Source: an uncultured cyanobacterium
Lineage (GTDB): Bacteria > Cyanobacteriota > Cyanobacteriia > PCC-6307 > Cyanobiaceae
DNA length: 42,985 nucleotides
Direction of reading: 5' to 3'
Assembly: GCA_903935205.1 (NCBI GenBank)
Contig: CAIZQU010000058.1
Coordinates: 1 to 42,985, forward strand
Shown: positions 7,488 through 15,616 of the stretch, one piece after another
Position numbering within the stretch: the first letter of the stretch is position 1
How the letters are laid out: each line of letters starts with the position of its first letter
Position numbers and translations under genes: made by a program
The notes under the pieces: generated by a model
What the model was told of the DNA's origin: nothing
The model's input: the letters and a program-made list of their open reading frames with translations, nothing else
Databases searched by the model: none

Positions 7488-9452
7488 TCAGGGAGGGGGT
7501 TCGGCGTGACCACGGCGCTCGTCCTGAGAAAGTCGTCGCCAGAAGTTGCTGCGCAGCCGCCGCCGCACGGCCCGCAGGCGCTGGGGATCGACCGCCAGAG
7601 CGCGGGGGCGGTAGTCGAGGGTCTCGAGCAGGGCGATCGCCTCGCTGACAGGCATCGGATGGTGAAAAAGGAAGCCCTGGGCAGCGCTGACGGCATGGGC
7701 GCGCAACCAATCGCGTTGGGAGGTGGTTTCCACACCTTCCGCCGTGATGCTCAGACCAAGATCGCGAAGCATCACGATCATGGTGCGTAGCAAGGTTCGG
7801 CCGGAATCGGCAGGGGCATCCAGATTCTGCACGAAGGCTTGATCGACTTTGACAAGCTGAATGGGCAGGGAGATCAAACGGGCCAGGGAGGAATAGCCCG
7901 TTCCAAAATCGTCGATGGCAATCACCACCCCGCGGGTCACCAAATCGGCCAGGAAACGCTCGAACAAATCGGTCTTGGCCTGGAAAGCATCTTCGACAAT
8001 TTCCACCTGCAGACTCCAGCCGGGCGGGCAGGGATTGTCATCAATCAAGGCCAGCAACCGCTGCTGTTGCTCACCATCTTCCAACAGCAGCCCTGAGAGA
8101 TTGACGCTCACTCGCATCTGCCGCTGGGGTATCGGACGCGCCAGCAGAGGCATTGCGGCAAGCGCCTTCTCCACGATCAGAAGATCCAACTCTGCGGTCA
8201 GGCCCGCCTCGGCGAGCATCGGGATAAAGCTGGAAGGCTTGAGTAATTGATCGCCGCGTTGCCAGCGGGCAAGGGCTTCAAAGCCAACCGTTTCCGAATC
8301 GGCTAGTGAGACGATGGGCTGCAGGTAGAGATCGAGAAGTTTGTCCTTTAATGCATCGCGAAGATCAGACTCAATGCGATAGTTTTCTTTTGCAATCAGC
8401 CGCGATTCGGCATCAACGAACCGAAACGAGCTACCGTTCATGCACCGCGCCATCTGAACCGCGATACTCGCATCAGAAAGAATGTCCTCAACCGTTTTGT
8501 AGTTGTGGTGGTAGGTGGCAATGCCGATCGACACTGCCAGCGATAGAGAATGCTGGCCATTGCGATAGGACTGGCCGGTCAGGGCAATGATCCGCTCCGC
8601 GACGCGCTGCATATCCTGGGTATCAACACCAAAAGGCAACAAGACCACCAGCTCCGTATCGGCAAACCTGGCCACCGAAGCACCCTTTGGCAGAGCGACG
8701 ATCAATCTCCTCGCCCCTTCATTGATGAATTCCTCCGCAACCAAGCCACCAAAGGTGGCACTGACACGCTCATAATCGCGAAACCGACAACGCAGCAGCG
8801 CGAATCTCGCATCTGTCTCCATGGCCAGAATCAGATCGAGCATCTTCAACATCTGATCGCGGCTGATCAGCTGATCCAGCGAGCGAAGGTCATCGCGGGT
8901 CAGCCCAGGGAGCATCTCTGGCGCCAGCCGCAACTGATGATCGCGGGACAAAGTTGAATGGCGCAGATTCTGCAGATGCTGCACAGTGAGTGCCGCCAAT
9001 CGGCGTAGACTTTCGATCTGATTAGCGGCAAGTGTGTGGGGGGTTCTGCTGATTGCACAAAGGCTGCCAATGGCAAAATTGTTGTCAGTAATCAGGGGGA
9101 AACCAGCATAAAAACGTATCCACGGCTCGCCTTGTACCAGAGGGTTATCCGCAAAGCGAACATCCCGATGAGCATCCTCAATGATCAGGGGTTCCCGCTG
9201 GAGAATGGTGTGTCCACAGAAGGAAATAGACCGTGGTGAGTGCTGCTGCCCCAGGGGCAAGCCGACGCAACTTTTGAACCACTGTCGGTCGCTATCGACC
9301 AGGCTGATGATGCCAATTTCCGTGCCAGCCAGATGGCGAGCCAACTCGCTGATATCGTCAAAACTCGCCTCTGCTGGGGTATCGAGAATCCCCAGGGACA
9401 TGAGCTCGCGCAAGCGGTCAACTTCGTTGGTTGGTGATTCGGGAGGCTGCAT
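7488..9452 (-). CDS. GAF / degenerate GGDEF / EAL cyclic-di-GMP phosphodiesterase
   Basis: From the ATG at 9452 the product has 654 residues and no membrane segment. Residues about 16-165 form a GAF domain (LGILDTPAE, then SISFCGHTI and FYAGFPL, a common sensory GAF type). Residues about 205-350 form a GGDEF fold whose active-site motif is ADTEL (264-268), so it cannot be a normal cyclase. Residues about 360-615 form an EAL domain with FEALARW (391), NLS (451), DDFGTGYSSL (514-523), VKVD (534) and AEGVET (571-576). The metal and substrate residues appear intact, so it should hydrolyse c-di-GMP to pGpG. It starts 4 bp after the upstream cyclase stop and is the last gene of the LOV operon. A longer start in the same frame would run into the cyclase gene and is unlikely. 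Confidence 0.92.
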   Translation of the reverse strand: MQPPESPTNEVDRLRELMSLGILDTPAEASFDDISELARHLAGTEIGIISLVDSDRQWFKSCVGLPLGQQHSPRSISFCGHTILQREPLIIEDAHRDVRFADNPLVQGEPWIRFYAGFPLITDNNFAIGSLCAISRTPHTLAANQIESLRRLAALTVQHLQNLRHSTLSRDHQLRLAPEMLPGLTRDDLRSLDQLISRDQMLKMLDLILAMETDARFALLRCRFRDYERVSATFGGLVAEEFINEGARRLIVALPKGASVARFADTELVVLLPFGVDTQDMQRVAERIIALTGQSYRNGQHSLSLAVSIGIATYHHNYKTVEDILSDASIAVQMARCMNGSSFRFVDAESRLIAKENYRIESDLRDALKDKLLDLYLQPIVSLADSETVGFEALARWQRGDQLLKPSSFIPMLAEAGLTAELDLLIVEKALAAMPLLARPIPQRQMRVSVNLSGLLLEDGEQQQRLLALIDDNPCPPGWSLQVEIVEDAFQAKTDLFERFLADLVTRGVVIAIDDFGTGYSSLARLISLPIQLVKVDQAFVQNLDAPADSGRTLLRTMIVMLRDLGLSITAEGVETTSQRDWLRAHAVSAAQGFLFHHPMPVSEAIALLETLDYRPRALAVDPQRLRAVRRRLRSNFWRRLSQDERRGHAEPPP

Positions 9453-9456
9453 TGCG

Positions 9457-10662
9457 TCAGGTGGCCAGTCGACTGAAAATCCGGCCCTCGCTCCAAGCAA
9501 TCCGGTTGCGGCCAGCTCGCTTGGCGCTGTAAAGAGCTTGATCGGCAGAGCTATATAGGTAGTCAAGGTTATAACCACAGTCCTCGGTGGCCACGGCCCC
9601 GATGCTCGCCTGTATGGTCAGGCGACGCCCCTGGTAGTGCAGGCGACTCATTTCCAGCTGCATCCTAAGCCTCTCCAGCGCACGGGCCGCATGCTCCCGA
9701 GGCAGGCTGATCAGGATGGCAAACTCCTCACCCCCCAAGCGGCAGAGCAGATCCTCACTGCGAACGACCGCACGAAAAATTTCAGCGACGTGCCGCAACG
9801 CTGCATCGCCACAGCCATGGCCGTAGGTATCGTTGATGCGCTTGAAGTAGTCAATATCGAGGATGGCAAAGACCAGATCAGCCTGACGCTCCTCCGCTTC
9901 GGCCAAAGTATCCTTGGCCAAATCCATGAACATGCCGCGACTCATCAGTTGCGTCAATGAATCGGTCTGGGCAAGTTCAGCGAGCCTGGGCACCACATAG
10001 GCGGACAGCAGGATCCAGAGAAACAAACCAAGCAGACCGCTCAATAAAAGCGAGATGATCAAGCAAAGAAAGGCTGTAAGGACTGAATCCAGCCCCAGGA
10101 CGCCGCAGTCGTAGTTAACAATGGCCAGATATCGTTCTCTGCTCATGCCAAGATCAACAGACGGCTTGTAAACGCCACGCACAACAGTAAATCGAGACAA
10201 GCGAGGCAGCATGTCAGGGCTGCGCAGATTCATGCAATCCTGTTGGGGGCGACGGAAACAGGACACGACATCACGAAATGACGAATCATCAGTCTCGAGT
10301 TGATTAACGAGAGGATCGGTAATCATGAGTTGTCGCCAACTCGATCTCGAGCCATAAATGATCTGTCCGGATTGATTGACAACAAGAATGAAGTTAAGCC
10401 CGTCCCTGTCCCGCTCGCGTGATGAGGTCCCATGGTTCTGGATCAGAGATTGCCGCTGCTCGTCCGTGAGCGGCGTTGCCAGGGCTGTCTGCACCAATTC
10501 AGTGCTGTGTTCAGCATCAGCGATCATCTGCCGCTGACGTTCCAGCAGACTGATGAACGTCAGGCAGAGGGTCAGCATCGACGTCGCCGCCAGGGCGAAT
10601 GCAAACACAAGCGAGCGGAGGAATGGGGCCGAATGACGCCATGGTGGTGTGGACACCGTCAT
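9457..10662 (-). CDS. Membrane-bound diguanylate cyclase (GGEEF)
   Basis: A 401-residue enzyme with a first transmembrane helix (about 15-40), a 150-residue periplasmic sensor region (41-190) containing Cys135, Cys143 and Cys186, a second helix (about 191-224) and a cytosolic GGDEF domain (about 230-392). The active site reads GGEEF at 310-314, the metal-binding DIDYFK lies at 269-274, and RSED at 301-304 is a classic RxxD inhibitory site five residues upstream. It should therefore make c-di-GMP from two GTP and be product-inhibited. Its ATG overlaps the upstream stop (ATGA), so it is translationally coupled to the LOV protein gene. The sensor region is not one I recognise. Confidence 0.92.
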   Translation of the reverse strand: MTVSTPPWRHSAPFLRSLVFAFALAATSMLTLCLTFISLLERQRQMIADAEHSTELVQTALATPLTDEQRQSLIQNHGTSSRERDRDGLNFILVVNQSGQIIYGSRSSWRQLMITDPLVNQLETDDSSFRDVVSCFRRPQQDCMNLRSPDMLPRLSRFTVVRGVYKPSVDLGMSRERYLAIVNYDCGVLGLDSVLTAFLCLIISLLLSGLLGLFLWILLSAYVVPRLAELAQTDSLTQLMSRGMFMDLAKDTLAEAEERQADLVFAILDIDYFKRINDTYGHGCGDAALRHVAEIFRAVVRSEDLLCRLGGEEFAILISLPREHAARALERLRMQLEMSRLHYQGRRLTIQASIGAVATEDCGYNLDYLYSSADQALYSAKRAGRNRIAWSEGRIFSRLAT

Positions 10663-12161
10663 GGCTTGGACCCTGATTTGAGCAGCACTTCACCAAGATC
10701 ACTGATGGCAGCCGCGAGGAGGCGATGGGCCTCCTGCTCGGCTATCAGAAAAGCTTCAAACTCTGGAACCACCGTGGTGGCGGTGTCGAGGTAACGGCGC
10801 ATTCCCTCCGAAAAGCGTCTGGCCTGCTCCAAGGATTTCCTGGCGGAATCGAAATCAGACTGGAGCGGGATCAGCACATCACTGAGCGGGCCTGCCTGTT
10901 GCTTCAGCAGGCTGATATCAACCTGGTTGCCGACATAGTATTCAGGATATTCAGGCCGCTCCTGATGGGTACCGTAAACCGGATAGATGGTGAGGCGATT
11001 CCAGAAGCGACCGCCATCGGCACGGTAGTTGATCAACTCTCCTGTGTAGGGCTTGCCCTCCTTGATTGCCCGTCGCAATTTTTCCAATTCAGCAGGGTCT
11101 GTCTCAGGCCCGTGTAAAAAGCGGCAGTTGTAGCCAATGGCCAATTCGCGGCTGTAGCCGGTAATGGTCGTGAACGCTTCATTCACATAGATCAGTGGGG
11201 CATCGGGCCGGCGCATATCCGCGATCGCAATGCCGAACGTCGCATTGTCAACAACATGACCAAAGACCGATAATTCGCGGATCTGATCAACCAGCTCAGA
11301 CGCCATCAGCGAGTCCTTGCGATTCGCATCGATTAATTTCTGATTGACCTTGGCCAGCTGCCTGGTCTGGTTGCGAAAAACCGATGTCGCCGCCACCGAA
11401 GTCAGACCGAGAAATCCCACATATCCGACCAGCAGACCAAGACTGCCAAAGCCATTCACCTGAATGCCACGGATCGTGACCTCCTGAATACCGCGGACAT
11501 CACCGACCTTCCAGTCGCGCTTGGGTGAATCCGGGTGCGTGTTGTGGCAGGTCACGCAAGCCTGGCGCATCAAGACCGGCGTGGCCATGCGGTAGGAGGA
11601 GGATCCCAGTCCATGGCCATTAAGCTGGGTGAAGACCTTGCGTTGCGGATCGGAGCGAAACACTCTGAGTGCTTCAAGCTCAAAGGAATCGAGGGGGTGG
11701 GAAACTCGCTTGGCAAATGGATACTCGGAAACAAAATTATATGAAATTCGGCCATCGCTATGGGCATTGTCAAACAAGGCACCCAATTCAATCGACAACG
11801 TCGCTGGAATAGGGATGCCGCCATGCACATTGCGGTAATTTTCAGAATAGACCGCCTTGCCATCGGCGGCCTGGAGGCGGGCAATCACGTTGTCAGCGTA
11901 GTAAGCGCGAATCCCACTGGCCAGCGTCGAGATCTCATCGGCCTGCAGCTTCATCTGGGCCACGGTGGCCTTGGACAACGCCGACAGCATCATCAGCGGC
12001 AACAACAGCACCGCCAGGACCAACAACCACAACACCAGATCGGGTCGCCAAAACCGACGCCATAGGGCGATCAGCCTCTGGCCCAAGCCAAACAGCCGTC
12101 GCACCAGGACTCGGGCCACGGCGCTGACCAAGGGCTGATCTCCTGCTCTGGGATGAACCAT
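10659..12161 (-). CDS. Heme (DUF3365/Tll0287-like) plus LOV photosensor protein without output domain
   Basis: A 500-residue membrane protein. Helix one spans about 43-63. Residues about 65-235 match the Tll0287-like/DUF3365 sensor, with a c-type heme site CVTCH at 202-206 and the family-typical DWKVGDVRGIQEV after it. Helix two spans about 238-258. Residues about 299-418 form a LOV domain: GYNCRFLH at 343-350, where Cys346 would make the flavin adduct, then ELINYRADGGRFWNRL, and VGNQVDIS with the hydrogen-bonding Gln413. A helical tail of about 80 residues ends the protein; no kinase, GGDEF or DNA-binding domain follows. The heme domain should face the periplasm and the LOV domain the cytosol. 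It heads the operon with a cyclase and a phosphodiesterase. Light or redox control of c-di-GMP is the natural inference. Confidence 0.9.
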   Translation of the reverse strand: MVHPRAGDQPLVSAVARVLVRRLFGLGQRLIALWRRFWRPDLVLWLLVLAVLLLPLMMLSALSKATVAQMKLQADEISTLASGIRAYYADNVIARLQAADGKAVYSENYRNVHGGIPIPATLSIELGALFDNAHSDGRISYNFVSEYPFAKRVSHPLDSFELEALRVFRSDPQRKVFTQLNGHGLGSSSYRMATPVLMRQACVTCHNTHPDSPKRDWKVGDVRGIQEVTIRGIQVNGFGSLGLLVGYVGFLGLTSVAATSVFRNQTRQLAKVNQKLIDANRKDSLMASELVDQIRELSVFGHVVDNATFGIAIADMRRPDAPLIYVNEAFTTITGYSRELAIGYNCRFLHGPETDPAELEKLRRAIKEGKPYTGELINYRADGGRFWNRLTIYPVYGTHQERPEYPEYYVGNQVDISLLKQQAGPLSDVLIPLQSDFDSARKSLEQARRFSEGMRRYLDTATTVVPEFEAFLIAEQEAHRLLAAAISDLGEVLLKSGSKP

Positions 12162-12516
12162 AGGTGAATCATCCCCTGCCAGGCGAGTGGCAGGGGTGAC
12201 TGGGTCCGATCAGATGCCCGTCCGATCGTCCCTTGCCCCCCAACACACGGTCAAACCTGACCTGGCCTGGATGGGGCTGAGCTCGATGCCATCCAGGTCG
12301 CGTTCAACCAGGTCGAACCGATTCGAGGCCCCTGCGGGACGGGGGCTGCAAGGGCTCGGAGCCAGGATCGCCGAGGCACCGGCCAAGGGTGGACGAGAGA
12401 CGCCGGGGGCGATGGCAACAGCGCCAGCACGATCCTTGAACGGCGCGATGGCGGACATCAGGAATCAGAGCACCCCAGGCCCTCGCATCCAGATCGGCCC
12501 CAGCAGGGCCCAGACC
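12162..12516. other. 355-bp spacer upstream of the LOV operon
   Basis: It lies between the LOV operon start and the end of the AbrB-like gene, both on the minus strand. It holds the hairpin at 12173-12196 and must contain the operon promoter. An 82-codon minus-strand frame (12210-12458) does not look like a protein. No clear promoter boxes or terminator were recognised. Confidence 0.4.
12173..12196 (-). promoter_or_regulatory. Perfect 9-bp hairpin/operator just before the LOV gene start
   Basis: CCCCTGCCA pairs perfectly with TGGCAGGGG across a 6-base loop. It ends 11 bases before the ATG at 12161. In the leader RNA the GC-rich stem would contain the only purine-rich SD-like bases, so it could hamper ribosome access; as DNA it is also a good dimer-binding site. 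Confidence 0.55.
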
Positions 12517-12888
12517 TCACTCCTCTTCGTCACCGCTGCCGGCAGGAACCAGGCGGATCTGCTTGCGGCCGAGCTTGATTTCAAACTCATCGCCAGGCTT
12601 GAGGTCGAGCAGGGCCGTGTAGGCCTTGCCAACCAGCAGATTGCCGTTGCCCTGGACCGTGGCCACATAGCTGAGCTTGCGACCACCCTTTCCGGCGGCC
12701 GACTTGCCACCGCTCTCGCCGAGGCTTACGCCTTTGGCCTCCAGCAGGGCCTCGTAGAAGGCGGTGAAGTTCAGGCGCTCCGTGCCGTCCTTCTTGGTGC
12801 TGACGTAGCCGCAGGCACGGACGAGATCGCTTTTGCTGGCATCGCCGATCTCCTTGACCTTGGCGAGGAGTTCAGACCCGGTAAGCAT
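12517..12888 (-). CDS. AbrB-like transcriptional regulator (cyAbrB family)
   Basis: A 123-residue protein of the cyanobacterial AbrB type. It has an N-terminal helical part (residues 1-55, beginning with a TGSELL-type motif), a basic glycine/lysine linker (56-68) and a C-terminal swapped-hairpin AbrB-like DNA-binding domain (about 70-115, VATVQGNGNLLVGKAYTALL then GDEFEI). An acidic tail ends the chain. Cyanobacterial members are abundant nucleoid-associated regulators involved in carbon/nitrogen balance and other global responses. The start is the ATG at 12888. It is a single gene with its own upstream spacer. The family is certain; which paralogue (cyAbrB1 or 2) is not determined. Confidence 0.92.
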   Translation of the reverse strand: MLTGSELLAKVKEIGDASKSDLVRACGYVSTKKDGTERLNFTAFYEALLEAKGVSLGESGGKSAAGKGGRKLSYVATVQGNGNLLVGKAYTALLDLKPGDEFEIKLGRKQIRLVPAGSGDEEE

Positions 12889-13229
12889 GGACTTGACTAG
12901 AACCGACCTCTCAAAGATAGCGCCTCATAGGGATGCGTGCACCCCCCCCCACTCCTGGCCAAGGCTTCCAACCTTCTGCCGCAGCCTCTCTGGCAAGGGG
13001 ATGGACTAGCCCCGCAGCACCGCTATCCGGTTCCCCGTCAGCCCGGGCGGAGCCGCAGCAAACGGTCGCACGGAGTTGAGCCGATCCATCTCTCCCCTGG
13101 CCTCCAGGATTGGGGCTCAGGGGGTGGCGATCACCCTGAACCTCCCGCGCACCCTGACGCGCCAGGTTCAGGGTCTGCCCGCTGGCGCAGGCGGACCATA
13201 CTGCCCACAGATCCACTCACCACCTGCAT
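12889..13229. other. 341-bp divergent spacer between cyAbrB and the CNNM gene
   Basis: It must hold the promoters of both flanking genes. The part next to cyAbrB is AT-richer (a TATCTT on the minus strand, around 12911-12918, could be a -10 box). A nine-C run lies at 12942-12950 and a strong stem-loop at 13133-13174. No reading frame in it looks coding. Confidence 0.45.
13133..13174. promoter_or_regulatory. Long stem-loop upstream of the CNNM gene
   Basis: ACCCTGAACCT at 13133-13143 is perfectly complementary to AGGTTCAGGGT at 13164-13174. The 20-base interior contains short GCGC complementary arms, so the hairpin could extend. It lies 55 bp before the start codon of the transporter-like gene and is not followed by T residues. 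A leader regulatory structure, a small RNA or an operator are all possible. Confidence 0.5.
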
Positions 13230-14516
13230 ATGCGCTACCTGGCGCTGGCGACGCTGCTGGCCCTGATGGCCTTCTTCGCTGCCGCTGAATTAGCCCTGAT
13301 CCGCCTAAGGCCGAGCCGGGTGCAACAGCTGCGCGAAGACGCTGTTCCGGGCGCTCAGTCCGTGGCTCGCCTGCAGCAGCGGCTGCGCCGGTTGCTGGTC
13401 GCCACCCAGCTCGGGTCGGTGCTGGCCCTGCTCGCCATCGGCTGGATCGGCCGCGGTCTGGCCGGACAGCTGGGTGCCGCCTTCGCCAGCGTCATCGGCC
13501 AGGGCTGGGTCGATGGCCTGAGTTTTCTGCTGCTGGTGCTGCTGGCCAGCGTGATCGGCGGTCTGCTGCCCAAAGCCTGGGTCTTGCACCGGCCCGAGAC
13601 CTCGGCCCTGCAATTGGCGCCGCTGCTGGAATCCCTCACCGGCACGCTGGCGCCCCTGCTGCTTTTAATTGAGCGCTTCAGTGCCGTTCTGCTGCGACTG
13701 CTGGGGCTGCCGCGCAACTGGGATGAGCTGGTGCCGGTGCTCTCCGCCGGTGAGCTGGAAACCCTGATCGAGAGCGGCGGGGTGACCGGGTTGATGCCCG
13801 ATGAACGCAGCATTCTCGAAGGGGTCTTCTCCCTGCGCGACACCCTGGTGCGCGAGGTGATGGTGCCCCGCTCAGGAATGGTGACGCTCGATCTCGATGT
13901 CTGCTTTGCCGAGATGATGGAGGCGGTCCACAGCAGCCAACACGCCCGCTTCCCGGTGATCGGCACCTCCCTGGATGATGTGCGGGGCCTTCTCGACCTG
14001 CGTCGTCTCGCCGAACCGATTGCCCGCGGCGAACTCAAGCCCGATACACCCCTGGCCCCCTACATGCTGCCGGTGGCCCAGGTGCAGGAAAGCACCTCCC
14101 TGGCCGACCTGCTTCCCCTGATCCGCAGCGGCCAGCCCCTGCTGGTGGTCGTCGATGAACACGGCGGCACCGAAGGGCTGGTGACCGTCGCCGATCTGAC
14201 CAGCGAGATCGTTGGAGAGGACGAAAATCCCCTCGAGGCCGCTCAGGACCTCCAGCCCCTGAGCGAAGGCGGCTGGTCGGTGGCGGGCGACCTGGAGATC
14301 TTCGAGCTCAACCGGCAGCTGTCCCTGCAGGTGCCGGAGGCTGAGGACCACCACACCCTGGCCGGCTTCCTGTTGGAGCGCTTCCAGCACATCCCGGCAG
14401 CGGGTGAAAGCCTGCGCTGGAAGGGGGCCCGTTTCACGGTGCTGAGCATGGATGGCCCACGGATCGAGCGGGTGCAGATCCTGCCAGCGGCGGCGAGGGA
14501 ACCTGATCACCGATAA
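13230..14516 (+). CDS. CNNM/CBS-domain membrane protein (hemolysin C / CorC-like)
   Basis: A 428-residue protein with the usual order of the family. An N-terminal CNNM (DUF21) membrane domain covers about residues 1-165 and opens with a hydrophobic helix and an AAAELALIRLRPSRV stretch. A CBS pair spans about 195-325 (REVMVPRSGMVTL and LVVVDEHGGTEGLVTVADL), and a CorC_HlyC C-terminal domain about 335-420. Bacterial relatives act in magnesium or cobalt efflux and the CBS pair binds adenine nucleotides. The ATG at 13230 is preceded by a long stem-loop. The Gfo/Idh gene follows after 26 bp on the same strand and may be co-transcribed. The transported ion is inferred from the family only. Confidence 0.9.
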   Translation: MRYLALATLLALMAFFAAAELALIRLRPSRVQQLREDAVPGAQSVARLQQRLRRLLVATQLGSVLALLAIGWIGRGLAGQLGAAFASVIGQGWVDGLSFLLLVLLASVIGGLLPKAWVLHRPETSALQLAPLLESLTGTLAPLLLLIERFSAVLLRLLGLPRNWDELVPVLSAGELETLIESGGVTGLMPDERSILEGVFSLRDTLVREVMVPRSGMVTLDLDVCFAEMMEAVHSSQHARFPVIGTSLDDVRGLLDLRRLAEPIARGELKPDTPLAPYMLPVAQVQESTSLADLLPLIRSGQPLLVVVDEHGGTEGLVTVADLTSEIVGEDENPLEAAQDLQPLSEGGWSVAGDLEIFELNRQLSLQVPEAEDHHTLAGFLLERFQHIPAAGESLRWKGARFTVLSMDGPRIERVQILPAAAREPDHR

Positions 14517-14542
14517 TCCACGGGTTCTGCGTTGCGGCTGCC

Positions 14543-15535
14543 ATGAACCCTGTGCGCGTCGGGGTGATCGGCATTGGCAACATGGGCTGGCACCACGCCC
14601 GCGTGCTCAGCCTGCTGCGCGATGCCGAGCTGGTCGGCGTGGCCGACCCCGACCAGGAGCGTGGTCGCCTGGCCGTTGAGCAGTTCGGCTGTCGCTGGTT
14701 CCCCGACTATCACGAGCTGCTGGCGGAGGTCGAGGCGGTCTGCATCGCGGTGCCCACCCTCCTCCACCACCGGGTCGGCATGGCCGCCCTGGAAGCGGGA
14801 GCCCATGTGTTGATCGAGAAGCCGATCGCCGCCACCCAGGAGGAAGCCACCGCCCTGATCCAGGCCGCAGAGACGGCGGGGAGACTGCTTCAGGTCGGGC
14901 ACATCGAGCGCTTCAACCCGGCCTTCCGCGAACTGCTCAAGGTGGTGGCAGGTGAGGAGATCGTGGTGCTGGAGGCGCGGCGGCATAGCCCCAACCCCGA
15001 CCGGGCCAACGATGTATCGGTGGTGCTCGATCTGATGATCCACGACATCGACCTCGTCCTGGAGCTGGCCGGTTCACCGGTGGTGCGGATGGCGGCGGCG
15101 GGCGGCCGCAGCGCTGAGGGACCGATCGACTACGTCAATGCCACCCTGGCCTTCGCCAATGGCGTGGTGGCGAGCCTGACCGCCAGCAAGATGGCCCATC
15201 GCAAGATCCGGCGGCTGTACGCCCATTGCCGCAACAGCCTGATGGAAACCGATTTCCTCAAGCACAACCTGCGCATCCACCGCCGCTCCCACGGCTCGGT
15301 CAGCGCTGACCACGGCGAACTGGTGTATCGCAATGACGGCTTCATTGAGGAGGTGAGCACCACCTCGATCGAACCCCTCTATGCGGAGCTCGAACATTTC
15401 CTCCAGTGCGTCCGCGGTGTCGAGGTGCCGGCGGTGGATGGCCTGCAGGCCTCGCGGGCCCTGCTGCTGGCAGATCTGATTGAGCAATGTGTCGAGCAGC
15501 CCAACCTCTGCATGACCCTCGATCAGCCGATCTGA
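14543..15535 (+). CDS. Gfo/Idh/MocA-family sugar dehydrogenase (WlbA/GnnA-like)
   Basis: A 330-residue oxidoreductase. The NAD(P)-binding GVIGIGNMG lies at residues 7-15, the family lysine motif EKP at 92-94, and the substrate-side histidine in LDLMIHDID at 162-170. The GHIERFNPA stretch (119-127) is typical of the subgroup that oxidises UDP-N-acetylglucosamine at C3 (WlbA, GnnA) in lipid A or O-antigen sugar synthesis; this is a subgroup resemblance, not proof. It follows the CNNM gene by 26 bp and converges on the large GH15-like gene. With the WecG-type glycosyltransferase 3.6 kb away it may serve surface-sugar metabolism. Cytosolic, no signal peptide. Confidence 0.9.
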   Translation: MNPVRVGVIGIGNMGWHHARVLSLLRDAELVGVADPDQERGRLAVEQFGCRWFPDYHELLAEVEAVCIAVPTLLHHRVGMAALEAGAHVLIEKPIAATQEEATALIQAAETAGRLLQVGHIERFNPAFRELLKVVAGEEIVVLEARRHSPNPDRANDVSVVLDLMIHDIDLVLELAGSPVVRMAAAGGRSAEGPIDYVNATLAFANGVVASLTASKMAHRKIRRLYAHCRNSLMETDFLKHNLRIHRRSHGSVSADHGELVYRNDGFIEEVSTTSIEPLYAELEHFLQCVRGVEVPAVDGLQASRALLLADLIEQCVEQPNLCMTLDQPI

Positions 15536-15546
15536 TCCAGCCCCAA

Positions 15547-15565
15547 CCCCGCTGCCCCCGCGGGG
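15547..15565. terminator. GC-rich hairpin between convergent genes
   Basis: CCCCGC at 15547-15552 pairs with GCGGGG at 15560-15565 around a 7-base loop in the 81-bp convergent gap. No T-run follows, so it is only a weak terminator candidate. Confidence 0.35.
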
Positions 15566-15616
15566 CCGCTCCGCTGTCACCCCAGGGGAGAATCAGGGGG
15601 ATGGGGGCGGTGCGTC

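Noticed and set aside
12300-12345. TTCGAGGC-like stretch resembling a tRNA T-arm
   Set aside because: No acceptor stem, D-arm or anticodon arm can be folded around it.
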